Assembly: GCA_900074885.1 (NCBI GenBank)
Contig: FJUW01000009.1
Coordinates: forward strand, 124,001-188,000
DNA length: 64,000 nt
Direction: 5' to 3'
From: Rhynchosporium graminicola
Lineage: Eukaryota; Ascomycota; Leotiomycetes; Helotiales; Ploettnerulaceae
Numbering within the stretch: position 1 is the first letter of the stretch; every line of letters begins with the position of its first letter. The notes beneath the pieces are model-generated. The model searched no databases. It was not told the origin of the DNA and saw nothing but the letters and a program-made list of their open reading frames with translations. Both the position numbers and the translations under genes were made by a program. Below are positions 12,520 to 23,311 of the stretch, piece by piece.

Positions 12520-13194
12520 TTATTCTATCTTCCTCCTCTTTCCCTTTGGTGCTGGACTCATCCGTGGTGTATATGTGACTGTCCGTGTAACAATCTCTCT
12601 GACTTGACGAACGCTGGCCCGTGTAGATTTCGGTGACTTGATATCAAAATATCTTCCCTTGCTTTTGAAATCCCAGTCAAATGGCGAGCGCGCACTTCTT
12701 GCGCTAAATGGAGATCGAACAGCTGAAGTTGCACTCATTGGTGACTCCGCGCCACTAAAGGCTGGAGAGGGAGGTATACGTAAGCGTCCTAATCGTCCTG
12801 TCGAGGGAGCTGAAGAAGGGAAGACAAAAGCCGCGGATGGTAGGGCAGAGGTAGGTGATTTATGAGTTTCGCAATTGCAAGAGCAATCACTGTATTCGCT
12901 CGAGCCAGTGGAGGGAGCTGAAGTGGGCGATGTTCGGCCCGAGGATAACTTGTCTCCAATCATAGGGCTCGCCATGGTCTTGAGAAAATCCGTATACGCG
13001 ATAGGAGGAGTTATTGGGGTCTTGATGTACTCCTCCTGCTTGATGAAGTCGGCATAGCCAGGGAGAGGGCTTCGCGCAGACAGGGCCGACAACTCAGAGG
13101 GAAAAGTCGCAGACAGTGCCGACAGTTCAGAGGGAAAAGTCGACGTCATGGGAGTCTTGAGCTGCGGGAGCTTGGGCTTAGTAGAGGAAGGCAT
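12520..13194 (-). CDS. conserved hypothetical Ser/Pro-rich basic protein
   Basis: This single-exon frame encodes 224 aa. The ATG at 13194 (MPSSTKPKLPQL) is preferred over the 19-codon-longer frame because it begins the low-complexity body typical of such proteins. The sequence is disordered and rich in Ser, Pro and Ala. It contains a near-perfect 11-residue tandem repeat (FPSELSALSA, twice), a short Cys cluster (SDCSCNCE) and several SPxSA motifs. The C-terminus is basic and looks conserved: VRQVREIVTRTVTYTP followed by PAPKGKRRK, a likely nuclear localisation signal. I recognise this end from Pezizomycotina hypothetical proteins but know no function. Upstream lies a very long repeat-rich leader. 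Confidence 0.75.
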   Translation of the reverse strand: MPSSTKPKLPQLKTPMTSTFPSELSALSATFPSELSALSARSPLPGYADFIKQEEYIKTPITPPIAYTDFLKTMASPMIGDKLSSGRTSPTSAPSTGSSEYSDCSCNCETHKSPTSALPSAAFVFPSSAPSTGRLGRLRIPPSPAFSGAESPMSATSAVRSPFSARSARSPFDWDFKSKGRYFDIKSPKSTRASVRQVREIVTRTVTYTPRMSPAPKGKRRKIE

Positions 13195-13478
13195 CTTGTC
13201 TCTTCGTTTACAGAAACGAGTGCCGTGAGATCCAAGATTGACTCGAAGCACAGGAGGCCAACGAGCTGCAATGCGATGACGGGTAGTCCGTGAGGGAAGA
13301 AGAGGAGGACGGAGAAGGATGTCGGGTGGTGGAAAGTATTATAATATGACAGACTGCTTGAGGATAGCCTTGTTTCTTCCGGTATAGTACAGCTGTGGCA
13401 GAGCGGGCAGCGCCAAACAGAGAGCGCGTCCGAGAGGCAGGGTAGGGGAGGACGAGCACGAGGACGAAGACGAGGAGA

Positions 13479-13503
13479 GGAGGACGACGACGACGACGAC
13501 GAC
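13479..13503. repeat. GAC trinucleotide repeat
   Basis: About eight near-perfect GAC/ACG units lie about 300 bp upstream of the hypothetical gene start. Confidence 0.85.
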
Positions 13504-13599
13504 TAGGAGAAGGAATGGACAGGGTTGCCCAGGTGAGACCAATATAGCAGCCGGTGCTATGTGGGTTGGCAGACAGACAGATGATTATGAAGGCGCTTG

Positions 13600-13641
13600 C
13601 GATGTGGATGTGGATGTGGATGTGGATGTGGATGTGGATGT
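13600..13641. repeat. GATGTG hexanucleotide repeat
   Basis: About seven tandem GATGTG units, the last with a substitution. Confidence 0.9.
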
Positions 13642-13803
13642 CGATTAAGGATTGGATTGTGGAAGGGAGGTCGGTCTGCGAGATGAAGTGTTGGCTGCTG
13701 CACCCGTCCTGCAGTGTGCATGAACCAACGTTTTTTTTGTGCTGACTTGACTTTGCTTGCTTGTCTATTTGCGCTTGTGGAGCGGCGGCGATGTGGGTGC
13801 CGT

Positions 13804-13869
13804 AGAGTAGAGTAGTGTAGTGTAGTTAGTGTAGAGTAGTGTCGTGTAGTGTAGTGTAGTGTAGTGTAG
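13804..13869. repeat. TGTAG/AGTAG pentanucleotide repeat cluster
   Basis: About 65 bp of imperfect GTGTA/GAGTA units. It is the same family as the short array at 8516-8535. Confidence 0.85.
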
Positions 13870-14290
13870 GGAGAGAGGTGGGACGAGATGGATGTGGATT
13901 TTGATGTTTTTAGCAGGGGTCTGTCTGGTAGGGCGCGAAAAGCAGCGAGAGGGCGAGGGCGCTAAGCTGGATTCGCTAGAATGTTCTGATTCGTGGCGAG
14001 CCGGAAAGTGGGGCAGGAACTAGGACTGGGGTTGATCACTTGAGAAGCTGGGACTCAAGATGAAGGAAGCAAGACCCAACCAAGACCATGAAACAGACAC
14101 AGAATAGACACTTGAAGCCTCTGAACTTGACTGGGCTTAGATGCCTGGTATCTGATCTTCTTCTTACTTACTGCGGGGATTCGATGGGACAGCTGAGCCT
14201 GTAGATTGGCGGAAATACAGCTGACACCGGCCTGTGTGATTCGTATAGAGCTAGCTGACCGAGTAGGATACCTCCTGCCTAGACGTATCT

Positions 14291-14313
14291 GGCTGGCTGG
14301 CTGGCTGGCTGGC
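14291..14313. repeat. GGCT tetranucleotide repeat
   Basis: Five and three-quarter perfect GGCT units. Confidence 0.9.
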
Positions 14314-14624
14314 AGTGACGGGGATGGTAGGTATTGCACGGTATGGGTATAGATAGTATGGCGGCGAGTAAGAGGCCAGGAATGAGACCCTCAAGCAATC
14401 CGATGTGGTTCGCAATCGCAGACTCCGCCGAGGATTGGTTGGCGATTCGCGCCTCGGGGGTGCAGGATGAAAACAGCGTTTGAGAGATGCTGCGACTTGA
14501 TTGGTACCTGGCCTGGGTATCGAAACGGGAAGAGCTCTTCCTTCGTGGAGAGAGTCGTGAGCCGCTTATCTTATGCTGAGCAGCCACCAAGTGCTGGCAG
14601 TGGCAGCGCGAAAGTGACGAAGAG

Positions 14625-17600
14625 TTATGATGGGGGCTGTAGCTTGTCGCTGATATTCTTGCGACGATTGGACTGGATCTCTTGCAACGGTTGGAAGTAT
14701 CCTACAAATCCGTGTTGAAGGTCTTTTGGTGTGAGATTGTCAGAAGATAACATGGGACTAGGATCTACGTCCTTAAGTCTTCCGGCAGGACGGTTACTGG
14801 AAACAGGAGGACGAATGAAGGAGCTTGAAAATCTATCGGACTTGCTGGGGGATCCTGGTGTTGGTGTTGATGTTGGTGAAGTAAAGTAATAGGTAAGCAC
14901 TCAAATTTGTGTTGGACTTGGACACTTTCCGAGCACTTTTGGCTTAGGATTTTGGCTTCATTATGTACTCGTTCATCCTCTTCTCATAACGCCTGTCGAT
15001 GGGTCCGATACAATTGCCCGCGCGGCAGCATTTTCACAAGATTATGGAGAATCCCAAGAGATCGAATCATCAGTCATCGTCAAGTACACTCTGCTGCTTA
15101 TGAGGTGGGCTTCGGTCTTGGTCAAGTCTCCCGCGCGCTTTGGAGAAACTGCAAGGATGCCAGCCGCCAGCCAACGAGGATAACATGATCAAGCAACGTT
15201 GAAAGAGGCTCAAGATTGTCAACTGTGTGGCTGCGATACCTCCAAAGTCCAATCATGGCCGCTATTTACTTGCGTGGACCAGACAAATGTCGCCAGCGCG
15301 CGGGTATGCCGTCTCCGTTGTTTGGACAATGGTCATATCGAATGAGAACCGTTGAGCCAGCACCCTTCCTAACAGCCTGTTGTGGCATATTTTTATTCTT
15401 CCCTCATTTCAGTTTCACCTGTTATGAAGCATTCAAGACCGGAGCCGAGACAGCCTATCGAGATTGATCACTACATTCCCTAAGAAGCGTTCTTCTGTAC
15501 GCAACAAACGAAGGCAGAGTTACACATGCAGAGTTGAAGCAATAGTAACTTTCAAGCTACTGGGGCTAACAATGTTCCTCTTCGGCCATGTGTGAATTGG
15601 CCAGCTCCCATTCAAATTCATGTTTTGTATCTAAAATTATAATAGTATCACAGAACATCGCCCGAAGTAATGTCGCCAAGTCACACAACCTTTTATGACT
15701 TAACTCTCAACTAACGATTTAGAATCCTGAGCTTCTCAAATGTCTTCCCTCAAGATGAATTCACCCAGCCTCGCCCATTGTTCAGCTTCGGTTCAAACAT
15801 TAAAAGACCAATAGCTACGGAGGCACAGCGAGCGCCTGCACCCGCACCATGCAGCGCGATCGGTTTGGAGATATAAGTTCTGCTCTTACACGTCGCTCCA
15901 CGAGGCCTCTTATATGCGGCCGGATCGCTTCACAGCATACAATATTGTTTACATATGCAAGGTAAATAATGGGTGGCTGGTATGCATGGCACAGAACCAG
16001 CCATTTCATAATTACTTTTTTTGTCACTGTGCAGTCGTTATGAGTCGCATCGATGAGGCGCGCCTATCTCTCTTTTCGTATACAGGTTGGATAATACCCT
16101 ATAGCTCACCAGCCACCCATTAGAGGCAGTCGTCTCTAGCCACTGAGCGCTAGCCAGCCTGTATACATGTTGCCTGTAATCGTCTGCTGAGATACAGTCT
16201 TGTAAACAGGTATTATAGAGAACGATTGCCGAGCGTATTGGATCAAAATGCACTACCATCTTTGACACAGTTCACGTCTTCGGACCAAAGTCCAGTGGAG
16301 CCATGGGGAAGGCTATTTCCACATGAATCCCCTTTGGCTGGCGGCTAAGCAGTCTGCAACAGTACCTATTCTCACACAACTTGGACACTTGATGTGGTTC
16401 GCGGCCGTGGCGCCTAGGAATGAATAGTGGTAGTCAATATTGCAGAGCTTTGCCGCTTCCAGGTGATTGATTTTCCTAGCTTCTACGTATATTTCCTGGT
16501 GAACGATACGCCTGGTCAACGGTACTCTCACCCTTCTAAAAGACCGTACAGCCTTGTTGGTTAGGAAATTGATCAATTTTTCCCACCTAAGCCACTCTCT
16601 AACATGATTCAACGAAAAATCCGTGGGAATGCGTGATCCGAAATCGTGCTTGGTTGGAATATCATGTTGGCTTGTTGGCTATCAACGCCTAACCCCCTAA
16701 GCCATCTTACTTATCCAACAAGACATTCAACCCTCACTCCTTAGTTCTGCTCCTGCTCCAGTCTTCAAGACGCCTCACCAGCGTTTTTGCCTTGAAATCA
16801 GCCGAATATGCAATCTGGAAGTTGCCCAACAGAACGTAGAGACTGCCAGGTATTTGATCCTGAAGGACTAAACAGACGAGGCGGGTCGTCTCTACATGCA
16901 AGATGTTTCTATTCAAAGGTACGTCCAAGATTTATTCGATGTATACAAGGAGTGCTCACGACGCTATTTAGTCACTCGATCTTAACGGGAATCCACGTAG
17001 AGCTCGGCAGAATACTTCCCACCAAATTTTCAGATTGTCTCCCACTCCACAAATGTATCACAGGATATTTGTTCGAATGTGGAGGAAGAGCCTGTATATT
17101 TTAGAACATTGGCTACAAGGAGCAATCTGGAGTATGGCTATAGAGGCGAAAGAAAGAAAGTGTGCAATACGAAGCTGAAATTCTTGACCACAGGGGACTG
17201 AATCACTGTCTAGCATTTGTTAACTTCATCTTCAAGCATGTCTTGATGATACCGTGAATTTGGACTTTGTCATTTTCTGAAATGTGGATCTGGGGAAAGG
17301 CAAGTGCTGTGAGGCAAGTGCTTGTTTACTAGACTCCGGAACTATTCAAGGCACATTTTCACTTCCTGGGCACGAAGATGAAAACGTCAGTGGAAATTAT
17401 TCGACTGATTTTATCCAGAGAATGACGGAATGTTGGTGTCCTAGACAGAATTCCCTTCACCCTATATCAAAATGTAAATATCTCGATGAGACCTAGGTTA
17501 CACTGTTCTGGTATTGTGATTTCAATTAAGCGAGCGACTTGAGTATTCCTTCCTCAGATCACTTCACGATACACGACAGGCCAGACGTTCTTTTCCTGTG

Positions 17601-17830
17601 CTCATGCCACGCACATGAAACCTGCGTGCGATGCTCACCGTGCTGTTCGTACCTACCTACTAGCTAGGTCACTACCAGAATATACACATTTCTTCGTCTG
17701 AACTTGACATTGAAACAACATATCCTGGCTGTCCCTATGCTGCACAACCCATCATCACCTCTGCTGTTGCAACGACCGTCCAATTCTCTTGCTTAGCACC
17801 TTTACGATCAATCCCTAATGTTATCGAGTC
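14625..17830. other. gene-poor region, possible coding relics
   Basis: About 3.2 kb contains no gene I can support. Two patches look mildly protein-like: a minus-strand frame at 14625-14860 (Ser/Pro-rich, with a GFVGYFQPLQEIQ segment) and a plus-strand frame at about 14890-15184 that has no start codon near its beginning. An imperfect 13-bp inverted repeat lies at 16078-16090 and 16154-16166. The rest is AT-leaning sequence with scattered stops. Confidence 0.4.
16078..16166. repeat. imperfect inverted repeat pair
   Basis: GTATACAGGTTGG at 16078-16090 pairs with CCAGCCTGTATAC at 16154-16166, 12 of 13 bases complementary with a 63 bp spacer. It could be a small hairpin or the ends of a decayed miniature element. 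No target duplication is obvious. Confidence 0.35.
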
Positions 17831-19962
17831 ATGTCTCACCAGGAGGCTACAACGAGCTCAACGTCTTTGCCAAGGCCGCGACTTGCTTCGATGACTATTC
17901 CTGATATTCAACGAGCTTTTGAAAATGGCATAACTGTTTCCGAGGAACTAGTCAAGGTGTGTGCTTCCTAAACTGCTCCCTCCTGGTCTGACAGCTTCAG
18001 ACATACTGCTGGAATCACTCTGTCGTAGTACGTACAATCAAGTAGTCTGTGTGAGCCAAAGTACAGTGATAGTTATGGTATTATTAGATGTATCGTGGCT
18101 GTAGAATCTAGGTAGTCGAGACTCCGGAAGGGACATATATCTAGCCGGCTCAACCCCGGCGTAGATACTCGACTAACTCGTGACTATGGACCAACACATA
18201 CAATTCCCGAATCAAAGAAGTCAACTCGAAAGTCCGTGCCGTAGTCTGGCACAATCCGGATGCGGAAAGCATCGCGCAGGAAAGCGGCAAGCGCCGAAAA
18301 AGAAAAGAAAGTAGAAGTATCCTCGACGGTATCCCATTCATGGTCAAGGATGTGTTCTTGACCACAGATAACATGCCGTCCACAGGTACCTCAAACGCAA
18401 TCTCCTAAATCATATAGTAGTATTTCTTACGTCGCTTCCTACCATAGCTGGCTGTAGCGGACTTCGAAATGCTACACCATCATTCGAGGCAACTGTGATC
18501 AAGAAGTTGAGGGAGAAAGGTGCTGTTCTTTCGGGGGAAACGAATCTTTCTCAGTGGAACAACTATCGTAACTATCATGCTCCTGGAAATACTCCAAGTG
18601 GTTGGTCGTCAGTTGGTAGTGAGGGTAAGGGCATTTTCGTGGCCGAACAGGACCCTCGTGGTTGTTCGTCGGGGAGTGCAGTGGCCGTCGCCCTTGGGCT
18701 TGTTCCTGTAGAACTGGCCACAGAGGTATGCACTATCGAACGTAAACTGGCTCTTGAGAATGACTGACATGAACTTCTTGCTAGACACAGGGAAGCAATG
18801 CTGCTCCAGCATGCAGCGCTGAGGTCGTCGGTTTAAAGCCTACAAGTAGCGTGACATCCCGGCATGGTGTATATTGCGTTTCGAGCTCCAAGATAGCGTT
18901 GGAATTATGGCAAAGACGGGCCAGGATGCAGCGATAGTTTTGACAGCAATCGCAGGTGAATTCACTATACATCTCTTCGGTTTATACAAGTTAACGAAAT
19001 GGTAAGGTATGATGCTGAAGACCTGTTCGTCAAGGGAAATCCTGTCGATGGCCCCGATCACATGCACTTATTACGTCCACAAGAAGGTACAGATTTTCAG
19101 CTCGCATGTACGGACGACGCCTTGAAGTGAATGCGAATCGCTGTAAGTGGTTCCACAAAAGAAATAAATGCTTTGGTTTCTGATTCACACGGTTCCAAAG
19201 CATATGATGGAAGCAGATGAACATGCCATGGAGAAATTTGAGGAAGCTTTGTTGGTAATGGTGAGCCTTGGAGCAGTTATCGTCGACGACGTTAAGTCCT
19301 CGGAGTGGGATCACAATTTCTGCATGAATCCAGATTGGGTACACTCGTTCGGTGTGGGTCTGAGGGCAAGTGAGTTTACTGCTTTCATGTCCAAGTCGCG
19401 AAAGCTTAACAAGATCACTTTCCACACATCACAAAGTTCCTCCAGGGTTACGCTTCAAATCCCCGCGGACTGCATGAGTTATCCGATGTCATGAGATATA
19501 CCAGGTTTTCTCCAGAGGAAGAAAACCACAAATGGAGCATGCTAGACTGGACTGCTTGCGAAGCGACTGCTTGACCTATGATGCTTCTGTTGCGCTACGA
19601 TTGCGAATGTCCCGCCAGACTCAAGAACTCTTAGACCGAGAGAAGTGCGATGTAATTGCCGCTCGGTGGTGGACAGATACAACGGCCCCAGTGTCAGGAA
19701 GTCCTCAAGTGTCGGTTCCGTCGCCAGCTTACCCAAAGGGACAGGCTGTAGAACGAGTGGCCAGGGATCTGATCACTATTGGGCCTAACGTTCTGTAAGT
19801 CCTTGGTCACTCTGTGCTTGGCCGATGCGAAGAGAAGCTGATGAAGATTCCAGTACTTCAATCATGTTCGTTGGGAGACGCTGGGATGACTACATGGTCA
19901 TTGCGGCTGCTCATTCGTTTGAAAAGGCAACCCAGACGGGAGAATTTTCAGACCATTCATAG
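17831..19962 (+). pseudogene. decayed amidase-signature-family pseudogene
   Basis: Almost a full amidase can be followed. The start is at 17831 (MSHQEATTSSTSLP). Intron 1 is 17957-18000. Then comes TYNSRIKEVNSKVRAVVW, the lysine motif GIPFMVKD, intron 18386-18447, the Gly/Ser motif RGCSSGSAVAVALGL (family GSSSGS), intron 18726-18784, ATETQGS (family GTETDGS) and VVGLKPT. The C-terminal part has TAPVSGSPQVSVP, PAYPKGQAVER and FVGRRWDDY, with a stop at 19960-19962. The gene is dead. A solo LTR sits in exon 2 and brings stop codons. One base is missing near 18892, so SSKDSVGIM is out of frame. A TGA at 19128-19130 sits where KGMRIAV is expected. Further frameshifts lie near 19170-19200 and 19440, and a TGA near 19571. 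Conserved residues have also drifted. Confidence 0.85.
18007..18196 (+). mobile_element. solo LTR, Copia-like, 190 bp
   Basis: The insert starts TGCTGGAATCA and ends CCAACA, so it has the TG...CA ends of LTRs. Its near-inverted termini (TGCTGG / CCAACA) resemble Ty1/Copia LTRs. It is flanked by a perfect 5-bp direct repeat CATAC (18002-18006 and 18197-18201). Removing the insert and one CATAC restores a contiguous amidase reading frame (ELVK followed by TYNSRI) directly after the intron 1 acceptor. No internal retroelement coding region or second LTR is present, so it is most simply a recombination remnant. Orientation cannot be proved from a solo LTR. Confidence 0.8.
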
Positions 19963-20115
19963 TGGCTACGACAGAGCTGCCCCAAAGTCAAAGCTTGATA
20001 TCATGATTATGGCGCTGTGTCTATGCCTTAGTTGTTTATATACTTACTTTCGACCGTATTCAATATATTTCCCATGGCAGCAACATTGCGGTTTTCATGG
20101 CCCATTGAAACCAAC

Positions 20116-21828
20116 TCACTCATCCCCGGCATCACCCTCCCTCTTTCTCAGATTCTCAAGCCCGTATAGCAAGTTACCCAGTTTTCCTACGGCTTCCGTC
20201 TCCTTCGATTCCTCGCCCTTGGCAAAAGCCACTCCATTTGGCACCAGCTGTTCTTTTTCGAATTTGTACGACTGTAAACAGGTGAGATTCTCGGGATTGT
20301 CATTTCTTAGCTCGCTTATCGAGCCTTCTTTGTGGATTGTATCGACGGAGACCACAAGTCCGGATGAGTTACTGACGAGGGCCAGTGCGTTTCCTGACAG
20401 TCGGAGTGTTTGGATGTGCTCGAGACGGTTATGAGATGTTAGAGCGAATGTGAAAAGGGCCGGTACTCTGGTATTTTGTCAGCTGCTTCCTCATCTAGAG
20501 CCGCTTGCTTCGAGAACGCTTACCCTTCACAAGTGACAATCATGATATCCTCGGTCTCAGAGCCAGCAACTACCTGCGCGCTGAAGATTCCTGAAACGGC
20601 AATCTTTGCGGCTTCAACAGTCGCTTCGTCCCCCTTGAAGACTTCCAAATCGCTCCGTACCACATCGACGTGCGACTTTAGATTTGCCTTCGACAACAGA
20701 GTCCCAGATAACCACTCCCAGATGAACAACTCATCCTCCCCGCCCCCGGAAATCAAGATCTCTGGTCTCGATTTAGCAAAGCAAAGTCTCGTGATAAACT
20801 CGGTGTGCCCGAGACAGAAGCCCTCAATGATATGCGCCTGTGGAATTCCTCTCGATATCCGGATATGCTCATCCCGATCAGCTGTAACTATGTAGTTCCT
20901 GCCCTGGACGGCAACTAATGCCACATCGGTCAACATCGAGACATGGCCTAACAAGAGCTTGTACTCGAATGTCGGTTCTGCTTTCTCTGTTACGCGGTTG
21001 GCCTGGCGTTTTTGGTTCTCGAGTGCTTTGCGGTTGCGTTGGGAGTGGATTGTTAGTTCGTTAGCAGCGGGGATGTAGGGTTTTGATGTTGTGGAGTCGG
21101 GGGTCTGAGGGGTTGATGGGGGAAATTGTGAGATGGGTAATGGTGTAAAGAGGAGGGGGAGGGAGTAGACGTCTCCGAATTTGTCGGCGCTGATTATGGT
21201 GAGGTCGTCGGCTGAGATGGTGATGGAGCAGGGTCGTTTGGGCATGGCGCTTGAAGTCCATAAGTACGACACTTGACTTATACGGAGGGTATGTCACTTA
21301 CCGCTCACTAATATGTTGCAACTTGTGAGATCCACCATCCTCAATACTCTCGAATACTCTGATGCTCTTGTCTTCTCCAGTGACAGCAATTACGTGTTTC
21401 CCATCTTTCGTGGAAGCCAAAGCAATGACGGCTGGTGCTTGGAGACCGCTTGCAACGGGAACTGACCTGCTGTTTTGCTTTTGCTTCTTCTTCCCTTCCT
21501 GCTGTTTCTGATTCGTCTTGGGTATTGGAGTTTCGTCGATTTTAACTTCCGCGCTTTCAGTAGAAAGTTTTCTCTTCTTTGCGGGTGGACCGTTCTCTTC
21601 CAGATTCTCTCCTTCTACTGGAATTGATACATCCGCAGTCTCCTCCTTTTTCTGGATCTCTGTAACAACCGGCTTCTGTTTCTGGGTCTCTTGGGAGGCT
21701 GGACATGTCCATGTAGACATTAGTGAACCGTTTTCCAGATTGAATGAGTCGATATTTGATCCTCTAGCTGCAACAAGTACATTGCCGCATGTCACCATAC
21801 ACTGATAGGGCATCTGTGGATGAGACAT
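20116..21828 (-). CDS. TRM82: tRNA (guanine-N7)-methyltransferase non-catalytic WD40 subunit
   Basis: Exons on the minus strand are 21302-21828, 20524-21249 and 20116-20467 (534 aa); both introns are about 50-56 bp. Trm82/WDR4 pairs with the catalytic subunit Trm8/METTL1 to place m7G46 in tRNA. WD-like repeats are visible (VIALASTKDGKHVIAVTGEDKSIRVF, SADDLTIISADKFGDVY, YIVTADRDEHIRIS, ILISGGGEDELFIWEW). The DRDEHIRISR and FCLGHTEFI segments are characteristic of Trm82. A lysine-rich stretch (PPAKKRKLSTE) in the first third is a probable nuclear signal. The basic insert between blades 1 and 2 is longer than in yeast, as in other filamentous fungi. It diverges from RPP0 across 474 bp. Confidence 0.92.
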
Positions 21829-22302
21829 TTTGGCGTTCGGGTCTCAAAGTAACCGGGTCTGACCAAATCTCAACACTGTTTGCCTTGCGTGGGAATTGGT
21901 GTTTACAGGTAACTCGTGAGCACAGTTCTGTAAATCGCAATCCTTTAATCTCAGGAATTTTTCCAAGAGAGTATTAATAGAATCGGAGCTTCGATTGGTA
22001 TAGCATGGAAGATAAAATTATCCAATAGAAATAAAGCCCTTGTTTAAGCTCAGAAATTATCTTCAGTGAAGTTGAAAAAAGTTCGCGAGGCTGAGGTGGA
22101 TCGAAAATTATTCTCACCAGCCAATGAGGTGCTAGCGCCTACTAGCGCCATTTCATCTCCCACACAAACGAAATCTCGATTCCTGAGCTTCTGAAGGTTC
22201 ATTTCCTGACATCAATAACCTCACGTCTCAAGCTCTCGAGACCATTTTCCAAAAACGCATAATCTGACCCTTAAAACATCCCTACCTTCAAAATAAGAAG
22301 AT
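21829..22302. promoter_or_regulatory. divergent promoter between TRM82 and RPP0
   Basis: The 474 bp serve two ribosome/tRNA biogenesis genes in opposite directions. It contains a CCAAT element at about 22120-22125 and two copies of CTAGCGCC (22132-22139 and 22142-22149) spaced exactly 10 bp apart, one helical turn. Pyrimidine-rich sequence leads to the RPP0 start. Function is inferred from position only. Confidence 0.5.
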
Positions 22303-23311
22303 ATGGGGGGCAGATCCGAAAACAAGGCCGGCTACTTTGATAAGCTGAAGACTCTTCTTGAGGAGTACAAGAGTATCTTCGTCGTCGGTGTCGACAATGT
22401 CAGCTCCCAGCAGATGCACGAGATCCGTCAGTCCCTCCGTGGTGACGGTGTCGTATTGATGGGAAAGAACACGATGGTGAGTCAATTCAATCTGCTTTGC
22501 GCAAGCTATCGGCGCAGAATTTAATCTTCGTTTTGAACAGGTTCGTCGTGCCATCAAAGGTTTCCTCGCAGACTCCCCCGAGTACGAGCGTCTCCTTCCA
22601 TTCATCAAGGGCAACGTTGGATTCGTCTTCACCAACTCCGACTTGAAGACAATCCGTGACAAGATTCTCGCCAACAAGGTCGCTGCTCCAGCCAGAGCTG
22701 GTGCCGTCGCTCCATTGGATGTCTACATCCCAGCTGGTAACACTGGTATGGAACCCGGGAAGACCTCTTTCTTCCAGGCTCTCGGTGTCCCAACCAAGAT
22801 TGCCCGTGGAACCATTGAAATCACCACCGACTTGAAGCTCGTTGAGGCCGGTACCAAGGTCGGAGCTTCCGAGGCTACCCTTCTTAACATGTTGGCCATC
22901 TCTCCGTTCACATATGGTATGAGCATCACGCAGGTCTACGATGACGGCAATGCTTTCCCAGCCGATGTTCTTGATATCGAGGAGTCTCAATTGCTCAAGT
23001 CCTTCTCGAGCGCCATCGCTACCATCGCTGCTATCTCCTTGGCCGCCAACTTCCCAACCCTTCCATCTGTAATGCACTCCCTTGTCAACAGTTACAAGAA
23101 GGTCCTGGCCGTCGCCGTCAGCACCGATTTCAGCTGGCCCGAGATAGATGAGTTGAAGGACCGCATTGCCAACCCAGACGCTTACGCTTCTGCCGGTCCA
23201 GCTGCCACCACCACCGACGCTGCCCCTGCTGCCCAGGCTGCTAAGGAGGAAGAGCCCGAAGAGGAGGCTGAGGATTCTGCTGATGAGGGTTTCGGAGGCA
23301 TGTTCGACTAA
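22303..23311 (+). CDS. RPP0: 60S acidic ribosomal protein P0 (uL10)
   Basis: Two exons, 22303-22476 and 22541-23311, give 314 aa, the usual length. P0 is the base of the ribosomal stalk; it binds 28S rRNA and two P1/P2 dimers and recruits translational GTPases. The N-terminal rRNA-binding domain is complete ([31 protein letters not shown]). The central part matches closely ([25 protein letters not shown]). The hinge is Ala-rich and the C-terminal acidic peptide ends DEGFGGMFD, the elongation-factor-binding tail. Codon usage is strongly biased to C-ending codons, as expected for a highly expressed gene. The intron starts GTGAGT after codon 58. Confidence 0.97.

Larger units (their letters stand above)
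13195..14624. other. repeat-rich upstream region of the hypothetical gene
   Basis: Read on the minus strand this is the promoter and probable long 5' leader of the gene at 12520-13194. It holds four separate microsatellites, listed individually. No convincing coding region was found. Confidence 0.5.

Noticed and set aside
13600..13641. Possible CRISPR-like or regulatory array
   Set aside because: Simple hexanucleotide microsatellite with no spacers; the genome is fungal.
14625..14900. Ser/Pro-rich minus-strand frame with GFVGYFQPLQEIQ
   Set aside because: Looks mildly protein-like, but it has no ATG and I found no convincing donor or acceptor linking it to other exons.
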